A stretch of DNA of 9,591 nucleotides from DATKSS01 sp035533335 (GCA_035533335.1 DATLUC010000094.1:1-9591); one strand, 5' to 3'. Numbered from the stretch's first letter, positions 1 to 6,813 are shown. Notes: a model not told the origin generated them from the sequence alone. Made by a program: numbers and translations.

Positions 1-141
1 ACAGCCGTCATCAACAAGCGAGCCGGCGGAATGGGCCTGATCAGCGGCCGGAAATCATTCCAGCGTCCGATGAAGGAGGGCATCGAGTTACTACACGCAA
101 TTCAGGACGTGTATCTGAACCAGGCGGTAACGGTCGCGTAA
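1..141 (+). CDS. fbaB: Class I fructose-bisphosphate aldolase, C-terminal fragment
   Basis: Only the last 46 codons and the TAA stop lie in the window; the gene begins before base 1. The visible peptide contains INKRAGGMGLISGRK followed by a tail with AIQDVYL and TVA. This closely matches the C-terminal end of the DhnA-type class I aldolase FbaB as recalled from E. coli (INKRAGGMGLILGRK, then AVQDVYL and TIA). The family cleaves fructose 1,6-bisphosphate to glyceraldehyde 3-phosphate and dihydroxyacetone phosphate through a Schiff-base lysine, in cytosolic glycolysis and gluconeogenesis. The catalytic lysine is not in this fragment. The stop overlaps the apparent beginning of the next reading frame, so the two genes are probably cotranscribed. 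Family assignment is strong although the piece is short. Confidence 0.88.
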   Translation, partial: TAVINKRAGGMGLISGRKSFQRPMKEGIELLHAIQDVYLNQAVTVA

Positions 142-827
142 AGCTCGCGTTCCTCGGCAGCGGCGCGGCGTTTTCGCCTGACCGCTACAACGGAGCTGTC
201 GTGGTCGATGGTCGCCTGCTCCTCGATGGCGGCGCGCCGCTGCTTCCGCACCTGCGCCGCGTCGGCGTGGAGGCCGGCGACATCAAGGTCGTCTTCCTGA
301 CTCACTTCCACGGCGACCACACGCTTGGCCTGCCGCCCTTCGTCCTGCACAGGGTGTTCATCGACCAGCGGCCGCTCACCTTCGTTGGCCCGGCCGGCAT
401 CGAAGAAAGGCTCGAGGCCCTTTGGGACGTGAGCTGGGGACCAGACTGGAAGCGCGTCATGCGTCCCAAGTTCAAGGTGAGGTACCTGACTGCACGTCCC
501 TCCGGCACCGTCGCCGGGGTCAAATATGAGACGGTCAAGCTCGACCACGGCACGAGCGGCTGCAACGGATACCGCCTGCACGTCAACGGGAAGGTGATCG
601 CTTATTCTGGCGACACCGAGCCGACGGCGCCGCTCGACAAGCTGGTCGACGGCGCCGACGTCGCAATCGTCGAGGCGACCGGCCCGGGTGACGTGTTCAG
701 CCACATGAGCTGGGAGGAGGCCGCCAGCTTGAAGAAGCGGCATCCCAAGACCCGCTTTCTCTTCAATCACGTGTACTCGGGCACGGTCCCCGGAGCCGTC
801 AAAGACCTGCAGGTGCTCGAAGTCTGA
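138..827 (+). CDS. MBL-fold metallo-hydrolase (RNase Z-like branch)
   Basis: This is a metallo-beta-lactamase fold protein of about 229 residues when read from base 138. The metal-binding HFHGDH motif is at residues 56-61. A conserved aspartate follows in YSGDTEP, and a late histidine in FNHV near the C-terminus. The order resembles RNase Z/arylsulfatase-like MBL enzymes, which are cytosolic zinc phosphodiesterases or hydrolases; the substrate cannot be read from sequence. The typical first strand (LAFLGSGAAF, then the SPDRYNG loop) is encoded from about base 144. However, the first ATG/GTG/TTG in frame is GTG at 201, which would remove that strand. Upstream to base 63 this frame has no standard start. 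The codon where the conserved part begins is GTA at 138, overlapping the aldolase stop. I give the homology-based extent; the true start is uncertain. Confidence 0.85.
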   Translation, partial: VKLAFLGSGAAFSPDRYNGAVVVDGRLLLDGGAPLLPHLRRVGVEAGDIKVVFLTHFHGDHTLGLPPFVLHRVFIDQRPLTFVGPAGIEERLEALWDVSWGPDWKRVMRPKFKVRYLTARPSGTVAGVKYETVKLDHGTSGCNGYRLHVNGKVIAYSGDTEPTAPLDKLVDGADVAIVEATGPGDVFSHMSWEEAASLKKRHPKTRFLFNHVYSGTVPGAVKDLQVLEV

Positions 828-841
828 AAACCTCCACGAGC

Positions 842-1057
842 ATGATCCCCATCGTGGTCGGCGCCGTGGCCGGAGGCGTGGCGGGAGCGGCGGTGCTGTG
901 CGTCTTCATCGGTCTTGGCTTTCTTTTGATGAGCCGCGTTTCCAGCCCGATCCCCGTCATCGTGCTCGCCGTCGCCGGCGCCTACGCGGCGTGGCTGCTG
1001 GGCGTGGTCGTGTTCGGAGCAGTGCGTGGCGCGGGCGACACCGAGAAGCAGGCTTGA
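842..1057 (+). CDS. Small two-helix membrane protein
   Basis: This 71-residue protein has two long hydrophobic segments: about residues 4-30 (rich in Gly, Ala and Val) and about 37-60. A short Ser-Pro link joins them, and the tail is polar and charged (RGAGDTEKQA). It is probably an integral inner-membrane hairpin. It belongs to no family I recognise. The start is ATG 14 bp after the MBL gene, without a clear ribosome binding site. Its TGA overlaps the TTG start of the next gene, so coupled translation is likely. Being sandwiched in a tightly packed co-directional series supports it as a real gene. Confidence 0.6.
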   Translation: MIPIVVGAVAGGVAGAAVLCVFIGLGFLLMSRVSSPIPVIVLAVAGAYAAWLLGVVVFGAVRGAGDTEKQA

Positions 1058-1458
1058 GCCCTGACGCTTTTTCCACACGACCCCTCCTGGACAAGCTCGG
1101 CGTCAAGCCCGGTGCGAAGATCGCGATCGTGGATGTCGACGACGCCTCTTTCCTGCGCCAGCTGCGCAGCCGCACGTCCGACATCGTTCGGGGCAAGCCA
1201 CCCACGCCATGCGACCTGGTCTTCATGGGCGCGACCAACGCCCAGGACCTCGTCCGCCTCGGTGACGTGAAGACCTGGATCGAGCCCAACGGCGCGATCT
1301 GGGTCGTGCGCCCAAAGGGGGGCCGGGCGCCGATTTCCGACACCGACGTCATCTCCGCCGGCCTGGCCGCCGGCCTGGTCGACAACAAGATCGCGAGCTT
1401 TTCAGACACCCAAGGTGCAATGCGCTTCGTGTTCCGCCGGCGAGACCGCCCACGGTGA
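1054..1458 (+). CDS. DUF3052-like protein
   Basis: The gene encodes 134 residues. The frame stays open far upstream, but the recognisable protein begins only near LLDKLGVKPG. I therefore place the start at TTG 1054, which overlaps the preceding TGA as TTGA. The layout matches the DUF3052 family as I recall it: an N-terminal 'PLxxKLGxKxG' segment, a central acidic strand region, then NGAIWVVRPKG, then GLVDNKIASFSDTQGAMRFVFRR at the end. The biochemical role of the family is not known to me; the fold resembles a degenerate Rossmann or methyltransferase-like sheet (inference). It overlaps the downstream GNAT gene by 4 bp (GTGA), so both are probably translated from one message. No catalytic motif is evident. 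Confidence 0.72.
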   Translation: MSPDAFSTRPLLDKLGVKPGAKIAIVDVDDASFLRQLRSRTSDIVRGKPPTPCDLVFMGATNAQDLVRLGDVKTWIEPNGAIWVVRPKGGRAPISDTDVISAGLAAGLVDNKIASFSDTQGAMRFVFRRRDRPR

Positions 1459-1934
1459 GCCTCAATTTGCGATTCGCAGGCCCTTCCGACGTGCCCGTGA
1501 TCGCCGAGCTCATCCGCGGGCTGGCCCGTTTCGAGAAGCTCGAGGACGAGGTCACGATGACCGAAGACCTTCTGGCCAAGAACCTGTTCGGACCCAAGCA
1601 GTACGCCGAGACACTGCTGGCCGAGGACGGCGGCGCCGTGGTCGGCTTCGCGCTTTTCTTTCATAGCTTCTCGACCTTCCTCGCGCAGCCGGGAATCTAT
1701 CTCGAGGACCTGTTCGTCGTCCCGGAGCAGCGCGGCAGTGGAATCGGCCGCGCCCTGCTGGAGCGCCTGGCCCAGGTCGCGGTGGAGCGCGGATGCGGCC
1801 GGCTCGAGTGGGCGGTCCTCGACTGGAATCGCGCCGCGATCGGATTCTATGAGCGGCTGGGCGCCACGCCCAACTCCGACTGGACGGTCTACCGCCTCAC
1901 CGGCGAGGCCCTGCGCGGCCTTGCCCGACAATAG
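1455..1934 (+). CDS. GNAT family N-acetyltransferase (SSAT-like)
   Basis: This 159-residue single-domain acetyltransferase is full length for the family. FEKLEDEV at residues 26-33 is typical of the diamine/thialysine acetyltransferase (SSAT) branch. LEDLFVVPEQRGSGIGRALL (83-102) carries the acetyl-CoA pyrophosphate loop, Q92-R-G-S-G-I-G98. WNRAAIGFYERLGA (124-137) has the conserved Asn and Tyr132, the usual general-acid position. It would transfer acetyl from acetyl-CoA to a primary amine on a small cytosolic substrate such as a polyamine or lysine analogue; the exact acceptor is unknown. It starts at GTG 1455, overlapping the stop of the DUF3052-like gene by 4 bp. The family call is firm, the substrate branch moderate. 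Confidence 0.9.
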   Translation: MSLNLRFAGPSDVPVIAELIRGLARFEKLEDEVTMTEDLLAKNLFGPKQYAETLLAEDGGAVVGFALFFHSFSTFLAQPGIYLEDLFVVPEQRGSGIGRALLERLAQVAVERGCGRLEWAVLDWNRAAIGFYERLGATPNSDWTVYRLTGEALRGLARQ

Positions 1935-1941
1935 ACAGGCG

Positions 1942-2283
1942 ATGGAACGCAAGCCCACCGGCCGAGCGCAGTCCGCCTCCCATTTCGCGGAGGTCGAGGT
2001 GCTGCGCCCGAAGAAGCTGGAAACCCACCCCGGCGATGCGATCGTCGGCTGGGCCGCGGGTCAGCTCGAGATCGCCCGCTCCATCCTCGACAACCCTGGT
2101 GGCGGCCTGCTGTTCGCCACCCAGACGATGGGACAGGTCCGCTCGGGGCTGCACGAGCGAGACGCGGTGCGCTGGGAATCGGTGGTCGGGATGCTGGAGC
2201 GGGCCGAGGACGCGGCTGTGCGACGGGAGTTCGCCGACTGCCGCCGGCTCATCGACCAGGTCCTGGCCGAGCTCAGGAGCTAG
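1942..2283 (+). CDS. Hypothetical protein, 113 aa
   Basis: I do not recognise this family. The start is ATG 1942, 7 bp after the GNAT stop; the frame is open further upstream but that part lies over the GNAT gene. The product is soluble, without membrane segment or signal peptide. The middle has an alternating hydrophobic pattern (about residues 35-60, around GWAAGQLEIARSIL). The C-terminal 45 residues are helical and charge-rich, with RWESVVGMLERAE and a final RRLIDQVLAELRS. It may be a small helical-bundle protein. It is the last gene of the left + strand series and overlaps the convergent LLM oxidoreductase by 11 bp, leaving no space for an intergenic terminator. Confidence 0.65.
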   Translation: MERKPTGRAQSASHFAEVEVLRPKKLETHPGDAIVGWAAGQLEIARSILDNPGGGLLFATQTMGQVRSGLHERDAVRWESVVGMLERAEDAAVRREFADCRRLIDQVLAELRS

Positions 2284-3220
2284 CGGCAGCCTCCATCGTC
2301 GCCTCGAAACCGGCCGCGCCCGGGTGGCTGGCGAAAGGACCTATGCCGGGTAAGGTCACGCCCGCGTCCCTGTAGCGGGCGACGGCGTCGCGCACCTGCT
2401 GTGCGTCGCCGATGCCCGCGAGCTCGTTCATCAGACCTTCGCTGACCTCTCCGGCTTCGAGCTCGGCCTTGAAGCCGCTGGAATCCAGCACCCTGCGGTA
2501 AAAGGGCAAGCTGGCGTACCTGGTGACTGTCTGGCGAAACACGTCGTGGGCAGCCCGGCGATCAGAGGTCAGGCAGGTCGAGATTGCGGCAACGACTTCG
2601 AAACCGCGCAGCGACTTCCCTGCTTTCTCGCGACCCGCTCGGACGGCCGGGACGACATGATCCCGCACATAAGCAGGGGAGCACATCCACAGCACCACGC
2701 CGTCCGCCATCTCGCCGGCGAGCTCGAGCATGCGGGGGTGCAGCGCCGAGATCATGACCGGAAGGTCGGCCCTTCGGGCTCCCGAATACATCCACCGGGC
2801 CGAGAAGTACTTGCCCTCGAAATCGCACCCTCCGTCCCGCAGACTGCTGCGCACAATGGTGAGGTACTCGCGCATCGCGTCCACCGGGTTCTCGAGGCGC
2901 ATTCCCCACATGCCCTCGACCGTGACCTTGTGGCTGATCCCAAAACCCAGGATGAACCTCCCGCCGGACAGCTCGTCGAGCGTCGCGGCCATCTGCACCA
3001 TCGCGGTGGGGTGTCGCGTGTAAATGGGGAGCACTCCGGTTCCGAGGGTGACGCGGCGGGTCGCCGCGGCATGGGCGGCAAGCACCAGCGAGGCATCGCG
3101 GGCATCGGGCAGCTGGTTAACCCAGACCGATTCGAATCCCAGCCTTTCCGCCGACTGAGCCCTGGACACCGACTCGGCGAGAGTCTTGGCCGGGTTGTCG
3201 AAGACGGCAAGGCGAGCCAT
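2273..3220 (-). CDS. LLM-class, probably F420-dependent oxidoreductase
   Basis: This 315-residue protein has the bacterial luciferase-like (LLM) TIM-barrel pattern and the usual length for single-domain members. Marks in order are: ARLGFESVWV-like AERLGFESVWVNQLPDARD near the N-terminus; TRRVTLGTGVLPIYTRHP (the conserved GTG-V-P-x-RHP segment); LDELSGGRFILGFGIS; ADLPVMISALHPRMLELAGEMADGVVLW; and a C-terminal VTLPGIGPFASHPG. This subgroup typically uses the deazaflavin F420 rather than FMN in redox reactions on diverse small molecules; the substrate is unknown. The start is ATG, giving MARLAVFDNP. The leader has no ribosome binding site but has TATATT 9 nt before the ATG, so it may be leaderless. 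It is divergent from uppP with only 20 bp between the starts. No cofactor biosynthesis gene is nearby. Confidence 0.9.
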   Translation of the reverse strand: MARLAVFDNPAKTLAESVSRAQSAERLGFESVWVNQLPDARDASLVLAAHAAATRRVTLGTGVLPIYTRHPTAMVQMAATLDELSGGRFILGFGISHKVTVEGMWGMRLENPVDAMREYLTIVRSSLRDGGCDFEGKYFSARWMYSGARRADLPVMISALHPRMLELAGEMADGVVLWMCSPAYVRDHVVPAVRAGREKAGKSLRGFEVVAAISTCLTSDRRAAHDVFRQTVTRYASLPFYRRVLDSSGFKAELEAGEVSEGLMNELAGIGDAQQVRDAVARYRDAGVTLPGIGPFASHPGAAGFEATMEAAASS

Positions 3221-3240
3221 GTATTCAGCAATATATCCAC
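3221..3240. promoter_or_regulatory. Divergent promoter spacer between LLM gene and uppP
   Basis: Only 20 bp separate the two start codons, and the spacer is strikingly AT-rich against the surrounding GC-rich coding DNA. On the - strand, TATATT (3230-3235) lies 9 nt before the LLM ATG, a spacing that fits a leaderless transcript. For uppP the best + strand candidates are weaker (CAATAT 3229-3234 or TATATC 3232-3237). Neither side has a Shine-Dalgarno sequence. Any -35 element would have to lie inside the opposite gene. Confidence 0.5.
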
Positions 3241-4113
3241 ATGACTTTCGCGCAGGCGCTTTTCATGGGCCTGCTCCAGGGCGCCAGCGAGCTGTTCCCG
3301 GTCTCATCTCTCGGACACGCGGTCTTGATCCCGAGCCTGCTGCACTGGAGCTTCAAAGCTTCCGACCCTTCGTTTGTCCCGTTCCTCGTGCTCCTCCACC
3401 TCGGCACCGCGACCGCCCTTCTGCTCGTCTATCGACACGATTGGGTGGTCGTGATCCGAGGTTTCTTCACCGCCGCCTTTCGCGGCGAGATCCGGACCGA
3501 TGAGGAACGGCTCGCGATGCTACTGCTCGTGGGCACCATCCCCGCCGCGATTCTCGGGGTCTTCCTGGAGAATCCGATCAAGCGCCTCTTCGGGAGCCCC
3601 TACGAAGCAGCCGGGTTCCTGGTGGTCAACGGCGCTCTCATGCTTGGATTCGAGGTTCTGCGCAGGCGCGCAGAGCGCCGGTCCGCGCTCGATCCGACGT
3701 CACGCGCGGAGCGGGAGGAGCGGTTCGCCCAGGCCGAGCGGATCAGCTTTCGCGCCGCGGCGCTGGTCGGCGCGTGCCAGGCCCTGGCGTTCTTGCCTGG
3801 CATCTCCCGCTCAGGGGTCACGATCGGGGGCGGTCTGCTGGCGGGGCTGAGGCACCAGGAGGCGGCTCGTTTCTCGTTCCTGCTGGCCACCCCGGTGATC
3901 CTCGGCGCCGGGCTCGTCGAGGTGCCCCAGCTTTTTGTCCGGGGCGTGCCAGTGGGTGAATACCTCGCCGGCGCGGTGCTGGCGGGCATCGCAGCGTATG
4001 CGAGCGCCAGATTCCTGATGCGATACTTCCGCTCCGGGCGGCTGGACCCTTACGGCTGGTACTGCATCGCCGCCGGCGTCGGAAGCCTGGCTTTGTTACA
4101 TTTCAACCTGTGA
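3241..4113 (+). CDS. uppP: Undecaprenyl-diphosphatase
   Basis: This 290-residue polytopic membrane protein of the BacA/UppP family dephosphorylates undecaprenyl pyrophosphate to undecaprenyl phosphate, recycling the lipid carrier for peptidoglycan and other envelope polymers. It commonly confers bacitracin tolerance. The first motif, GLLQGASELFPVSSLGH at residues 10-26, fits (E/Q)xxxE with Gln13 and Glu17, plus His26. The second, PGISRSGVT at 186-194, carries the phosphate-binding Arg190. It is slightly longer than the 273-residue E. coli protein; the extra length sits partly in a charged loop before the second motif (RRRAERRSALDPTSRAEREER). It starts at ATG, with no ribosome binding site in the short leader. 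Its TGA overlaps the GTG of the next small membrane protein. The assignment is strong. Confidence 0.96.
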   Translation: MTFAQALFMGLLQGASELFPVSSLGHAVLIPSLLHWSFKASDPSFVPFLVLLHLGTATALLLVYRHDWVVVIRGFFTAAFRGEIRTDEERLAMLLLVGTIPAAILGVFLENPIKRLFGSPYEAAGFLVVNGALMLGFEVLRRRAERRSALDPTSRAEREERFAQAERISFRAAALVGACQALAFLPGISRSGVTIGGGLLAGLRHQEAARFSFLLATPVILGAGLVEVPQLFVRGVPVGEYLAGAVLAGIAAYASARFLMRYFRSGRLDPYGWYCIAAGVGSLALLHFNL

Positions 4114-4346
4114 GGAGATCAAGCACCCTCTCGCTCGGGCTGGTGGTCCTCGGGATCATCTTCTTGATCATCGGCGTGCTGTACGCCTTGGGGGTGCTGG
4201 AGATCGCGGTCAGCGATCCACGCTCGCGACACCATTACACGCATCTGATCCTCTTCACGGTACTGGCGGTGGCCTGCTTCGTAGCGGCCAACTTCGCCCG
4301 GCCGAAGGGCGGGATCTACGCGACCGACCGGCCGAAGCGGCTCTGA
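4110..4346 (+). CDS. Small two-helix membrane protein
   Basis: This is a 78-residue protein. The start GTG overlaps the uppP stop (GTGA), which supports translational coupling and a shared transcript. It has a basic N-terminus (MRRSS), a first hydrophobic helix at about residues 7-30, a polar loop with RSRHHYTH, a second helix at about 46-62, and a basic soluble tail (ARPKGGIYATDRPKRL). The predicted topology is both ends in the cytoplasm. I do not know a named family or function. Linkage to uppP makes an envelope role plausible but unproven. It ends 15 bp before the convergent FAD-oxidoreductase stop. Confidence 0.65.
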   Translation: MRRSSTLSLGLVVLGIIFLIIGVLYALGVLEIAVSDPRSRHHYTHLILFTVLAVACFVAANFARPKGGIYATDRPKRL

Positions 4347-4361
4347 CCTGACGGCCCGGAT

Positions 4362-5870
4362 CTAGCCGGCGGCGATCCTCTCGGGGACTTGCCGGCCGGT
4401 ACGGTCACGTTCGCCGACCCGGATGTCCTCGTGGTAGACGGCGTCTGCGTTGACGTTCCAGGGGTCGTATGTCGAGCCCGTGGCGATGTTTCGCGCCACA
4501 AGCAGCGCAGTCATCATCGAGTGGTCCTGGTTGTTGTACTTGTGCATGCCGTTGCGCCCGACCAGGTGCAGGTTCGGCAGGTTCGACTGCAGGTAGTCCC
4601 GGATCAAGTCGACCTTGGCCTGGTAGTGGTCGTCGTACACCGGGTAAGCCTTCTGCTGCCGGACCACCACGCCGTCGAACACCTCCTCGGCCCGGCAGAT
4701 TCCGAGCTGGGAGAGCTCTCCACGCGCAAGCTCGATGAGCCCCGCATCGTCCATGGTCCACAAACCATCCCCCTCGAAGCAGAAGTACTCCAGGCCGAGA
4801 CAGGTCTTGCCCTCGTCGGGCACCATCGATGGGCTCCAGTTCTTGAAGTTCTGCATACGACCCACCTTGACGCTTGGGTCATGGATGTAGATCCAGTTGT
4901 CGGGGAACAGGTTGGCCCGGTCGACCATGAGCGCCACGGTGATGAAGTCGCGGTAAGAGAGGCTCTCGGCTGCCCTCAGCACGTTGTCCGGCGCCGGCGG
5001 ATCAAGCCTCGATACGAGCTCACGAACCGGGATGCTGGAGATGAAGTCGCTGCCGATGTGCTCCTCGGTCTGGCCCGAAGACGACATCGTCCCAACCGAG
5101 CGCACCCGCCCCCCCTCGTGGTTGATGCGCGACACGGAGCGACCCAACAGGACGGGGTGGCCCTTGTCGCGGCTGATGTCAGCGACCTTCTCCCACATCT
5201 GGCCGGGGCCGAGTCTGGGGTAACGGAACCTGTCGATCAAGGTCGTGACCACGTCGCCGCGATGCGCGCCTCGGCGGCCCGGAAGCAACGCGCTCCGAAT
5301 CACGACCCAGAGGTCCAGGCTCTTGATCCGCTGCGCGGCCCAATCAGCCGACAGCTCCTTGGTGCTGATCCCCCAGACCTTCTCCGTGTATGTCTTGAAG
5401 AAGATGGTGTAGAGGCGCCATCCGAACTGGTTGCGGACCCAGTCCTCCAGGCTCTTGGGGTTCTTGACCGGTTGAAGGCGGGCCCGCGCATAGCTGGCCA
5501 GGCACCGGACCGCCTCGAGGGGGCCAAGGTTCCAAAGCGCGTTGAGGGCTTTGATCGGATACGCGAAGTACTTGCCGCGGTAATAGATGCGCGAGAGGCG
5601 CCCGCGACTCAGCATCTCGTCCCCGAGGATCTCGGTCCACAGGCTCTCGACCTCCTCGTTCTTGGAGAAGAACCGGTGGCCGCCAATGTCGAACCGATAA
5701 CCCTTGTATTCGGCCGTCCGGGCGAGCCCTCCCACCTGCTTGGGATCTTTTTCGACCACCGTGATCGGAACGTCATGTTTCATCAGCTCGTAGGCGGCCG
5801 TCAGGCCGGCCGGGCCGGCACCCATGATGACGACGTGCCGGCGCTCGCTTTCGGCGATCAAAGTGGCCAC
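4362..5870 (-). CDS. FAD-dependent oxidoreductase (amine-oxidase/UDP-galactopyranose mutase-like)
   Basis: This 502-residue flavoprotein belongs to the NAD(P)/FAD-dependent oxidoreductase group that also contains protoporphyrinogen oxidase, phytoene desaturase and UDP-galactopyranose mutase. The dinucleotide-binding loop is GAGPAG at residues 17-22, with Glu40 closing the Rossmann motif and GGLAR at 47-51. DIGGHRFFSK at 61-70 is the substrate-side signature of this subgroup. A C-terminal HLVGRNGMHKYNNQDHSMM segment forms the second FAD-contacting motif. A glycan-nucleotide or other cell-surface substrate is possible, because many homologues sit in polysaccharide loci, but no glycosyltransferase is present here. 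It begins at GTG 5870 and lies 17 bp after the 168-aa gene, so it may be the last gene of the - strand unit. Family is confident, reaction uncertain. Confidence 0.88.
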   Translation of the reverse strand: MATLIAESERRHVVIMGAGPAGLTAAYELMKHDVPITVVEKDPKQVGGLARTAEYKGYRFDIGGHRFFSKNEEVESLWTEILGDEMLSRGRLSRIYYRGKYFAYPIKALNALWNLGPLEAVRCLASYARARLQPVKNPKSLEDWVRNQFGWRLYTIFFKTYTEKVWGISTKELSADWAAQRIKSLDLWVVIRSALLPGRRGAHRGDVVTTLIDRFRYPRLGPGQMWEKVADISRDKGHPVLLGRSVSRINHEGGRVRSVGTMSSSGQTEEHIGSDFISSIPVRELVSRLDPPAPDNVLRAAESLSYRDFITVALMVDRANLFPDNWIYIHDPSVKVGRMQNFKNWSPSMVPDEGKTCLGLEYFCFEGDGLWTMDDAGLIELARGELSQLGICRAEEVFDGVVVRQQKAYPVYDDHYQAKVDLIRDYLQSNLPNLHLVGRNGMHKYNNQDHSMMTALLVARNIATGSTYDPWNVNADAVYHEDIRVGERDRTGRQVPERIAAG

Positions 5871-5887
5871 AGTATCAACCGAAGTAA

Positions 5888-6394
5888 CTAGTTCAGCGGT
5901 CCTTTACTGCGAACTTCGTCCACTTTGACCAGTGCATCGCGCAGGCCTTTGATCCAGTCCGCCTGGTGCATCCCGACCAGCCGCACGCACCAGGCGAGGG
6001 CGTCGCTCCGGCTCCGGGCGACTCCGCCGGCAACCAGGGTGTCCAGGATCGAGCGCTCCGACATCCGCAGCCGGGTCATCACCGGGACGCTCAATGTAGT
6101 GAAGACTTTGGTCTCACCACCGCAGCGGGCGCCCCATGCCACCTTGCGCCGGAACTCCCGCTCGGCCTCGCGGGCCACTCGCACCCTGTCGGCGCGCGAC
6201 TCCTCGCGAAACCGATCGATCCGAGCCTGGCGGGCGGCGACCAGCTCGGCGTCGGCCGTGGCCGCCACCACCTCGACGTCGGCCAGCGGGACGACCACGA
6301 GGATCTCCTCGCCGTCGGTGCTGACCTCGGGCGGGCCGGCGAGCCAACCGGCAGGAACCCGGGCGGCGAACCAGGCGCGGATGTCCTCGGGCAT
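5888..6394 (-). CDS. Conserved hypothetical protein, 168 aa, ssb-linked
   Basis: The function is unknown. Three parts are visible. The N-terminal 45 residues hold a short amphipathic start (MPEDIRAWFAARVPAGW) and a hydrophobic strand (ILVVVPLADVEVV). Residues about 50-90 form a strongly charged helix rich in Arg, Glu and Ala (AARQARIDRFREESRADR onward), likely a coiled coil. The C-terminal third contains VPVMTRLRMSERSILDTLV, then ARSRSDALAWCVRLVG, then WIKGLRDAL. A strand followed by 'SERSxLDxLVxxGVARSRSDAL' is reminiscent of ribbon-helix-helix DNA-binding or dimerisation units (inference). The start ATG has TAATGT 8 nt upstream and no ribosome binding site, so it may have its own leaderless promoter. 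It follows ssb by 45 bp on the same strand. Confidence 0.75.
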   Translation of the reverse strand: MPEDIRAWFAARVPAGWLAGPPEVSTDGEEILVVVPLADVEVVAATADAELVAARQARIDRFREESRADRVRVAREAEREFRRKVAWGARCGGETKVFTTLSVPVMTRLRMSERSILDTLVAGGVARSRSDALAWCVRLVGMHQADWIKGLRDALVKVDEVRSKGPLN

Positions 6395-6402
6395 CGATTA
6401 CA

Positions 6403-6408
6403 ACATTA
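6403..6408 (-). promoter_or_regulatory. Candidate -10 element for the 168-aa gene
   Basis: On the - strand the hexamer reads TAATGT, which fits TANNNT, and ends 8 nt before the ATG. There is no purine-rich ribosome binding site between it and the start. The geometry suits a leaderless transcript. No clear -35 was found. Confidence 0.4.
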
Positions 6409-6439
6409 CTGCCCGAGGACCCTCCCCGTCCGCGCCGGG

Positions 6440-6787
6440 CTAGGCCGCCGCCTCCTGGGCCCTGGCGCCCAGGCCCTGAAGGTTCTCGACGACGATCTCC
6501 GTCCGGAATCGCTTCTGGCCCGCAGCGTCCTGCCAGCTGCTGGTCTGGAGGCGGCCCTCTGCGAAGATCAGGCGGCCTTTGTGCAGGTACTGGCCCGCGA
6601 ACTCGGCCGTCTTGCCGAATGCGACCAGGTGGTGGAACTCGGTTTGCTCGCGCGCGTTGCCGTCGTCGTCCTTGCCCGTGTACGTGTTGGTGGCCAGCCG
6701 GATGTTCGCCACATAAGTGCCCTTGGGCGTTGCCTTGACCTCCGGATCTGCCACCAGGTTGCCGACCAGAAAGACCTTGTTGACCAT
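6440..6787 (-). CDS. ssb: Single-stranded DNA-binding protein, short form without acidic tail
   Basis: This is a 115-residue OB-fold SSB. The start is ATG 6787, preceded by a strong GGAGGTG 5 nt away; the frame is open further upstream but lacks SSB sequence there. MVNKVFLVGNLVADPEVK opens the fold. TPKGTYVANIRLATN follows, and TEFHHLVAFGKTAEFAGQYLHKG then FAEGRLQTSSW carry the conserved ssDNA-binding region. The protein stops right after the OB core with ...GLGARAQEAAA. Ordinary bacterial SSBs add a flexible linker and an acidic tip ending near DDIPF that recruits partner enzymes; that tail is absent. It should bind ssDNA but not recruit the usual SSB partners through the tip. It sits downstream of the secretion-like genes with its own promoter, so it may be an accessory SSB used in DNA transfer, uptake or repair (inference). 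Confidence 0.93.
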   Translation of the reverse strand: MVNKVFLVGNLVADPEVKATPKGTYVANIRLATNTYTGKDDDGNAREQTEFHHLVAFGKTAEFAGQYLHKGRLIFAEGRLQTSSWQDAAGQKRFRTEIVVENLQGLGARAQEAAA

Positions 6788-6792
6788 CGCCT

Positions 6793-6799
6793 CACCTCC
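6793..6799 (-). promoter_or_regulatory. Ribosome binding site of ssb
   Basis: The - strand reads GGAGGTG, then AGGCG, then ATG. This near-perfect Shine-Dalgarno with 5 nt spacing decides the ssb start at 6787 over upstream in-frame starts. Confidence 0.8.
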
Positions 6800-6813
6800 G
6801 TGAAATTGGCTCC

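Noticed and set aside
957..1958. A 333-codon - strand open frame across the DUF3052-like and GNAT genes
   Set aside because: It spans two overlapping recognisable + strand genes. The product is low-complexity, with an Arg-rich C-terminus and no family motif.
3241..3318. Gln13 in place of the first Glu of the UppP active-site motif as a sign of inactivation
   Set aside because: The family motif allows Glu or Gln at this position, and Glu17, His26 and Arg190 are all present, so activity is expected.
4344..4380. Possible terminator hairpin at the convergent junction (CCGG, ATCTAG, CCGG)
   Set aside because: The stem is only 4 bp, there is no T-run, and such short GC palindromes are common in this base composition.
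4389..5891. A 500-codon + strand open frame opposite the FAD-oxidoreductase
   Set aside because: It is fully antisense to a clearly recognisable flavoprotein. Its translation is rich in Val, Asp, His and Arg without any domain, as expected from high-GC codon structure.
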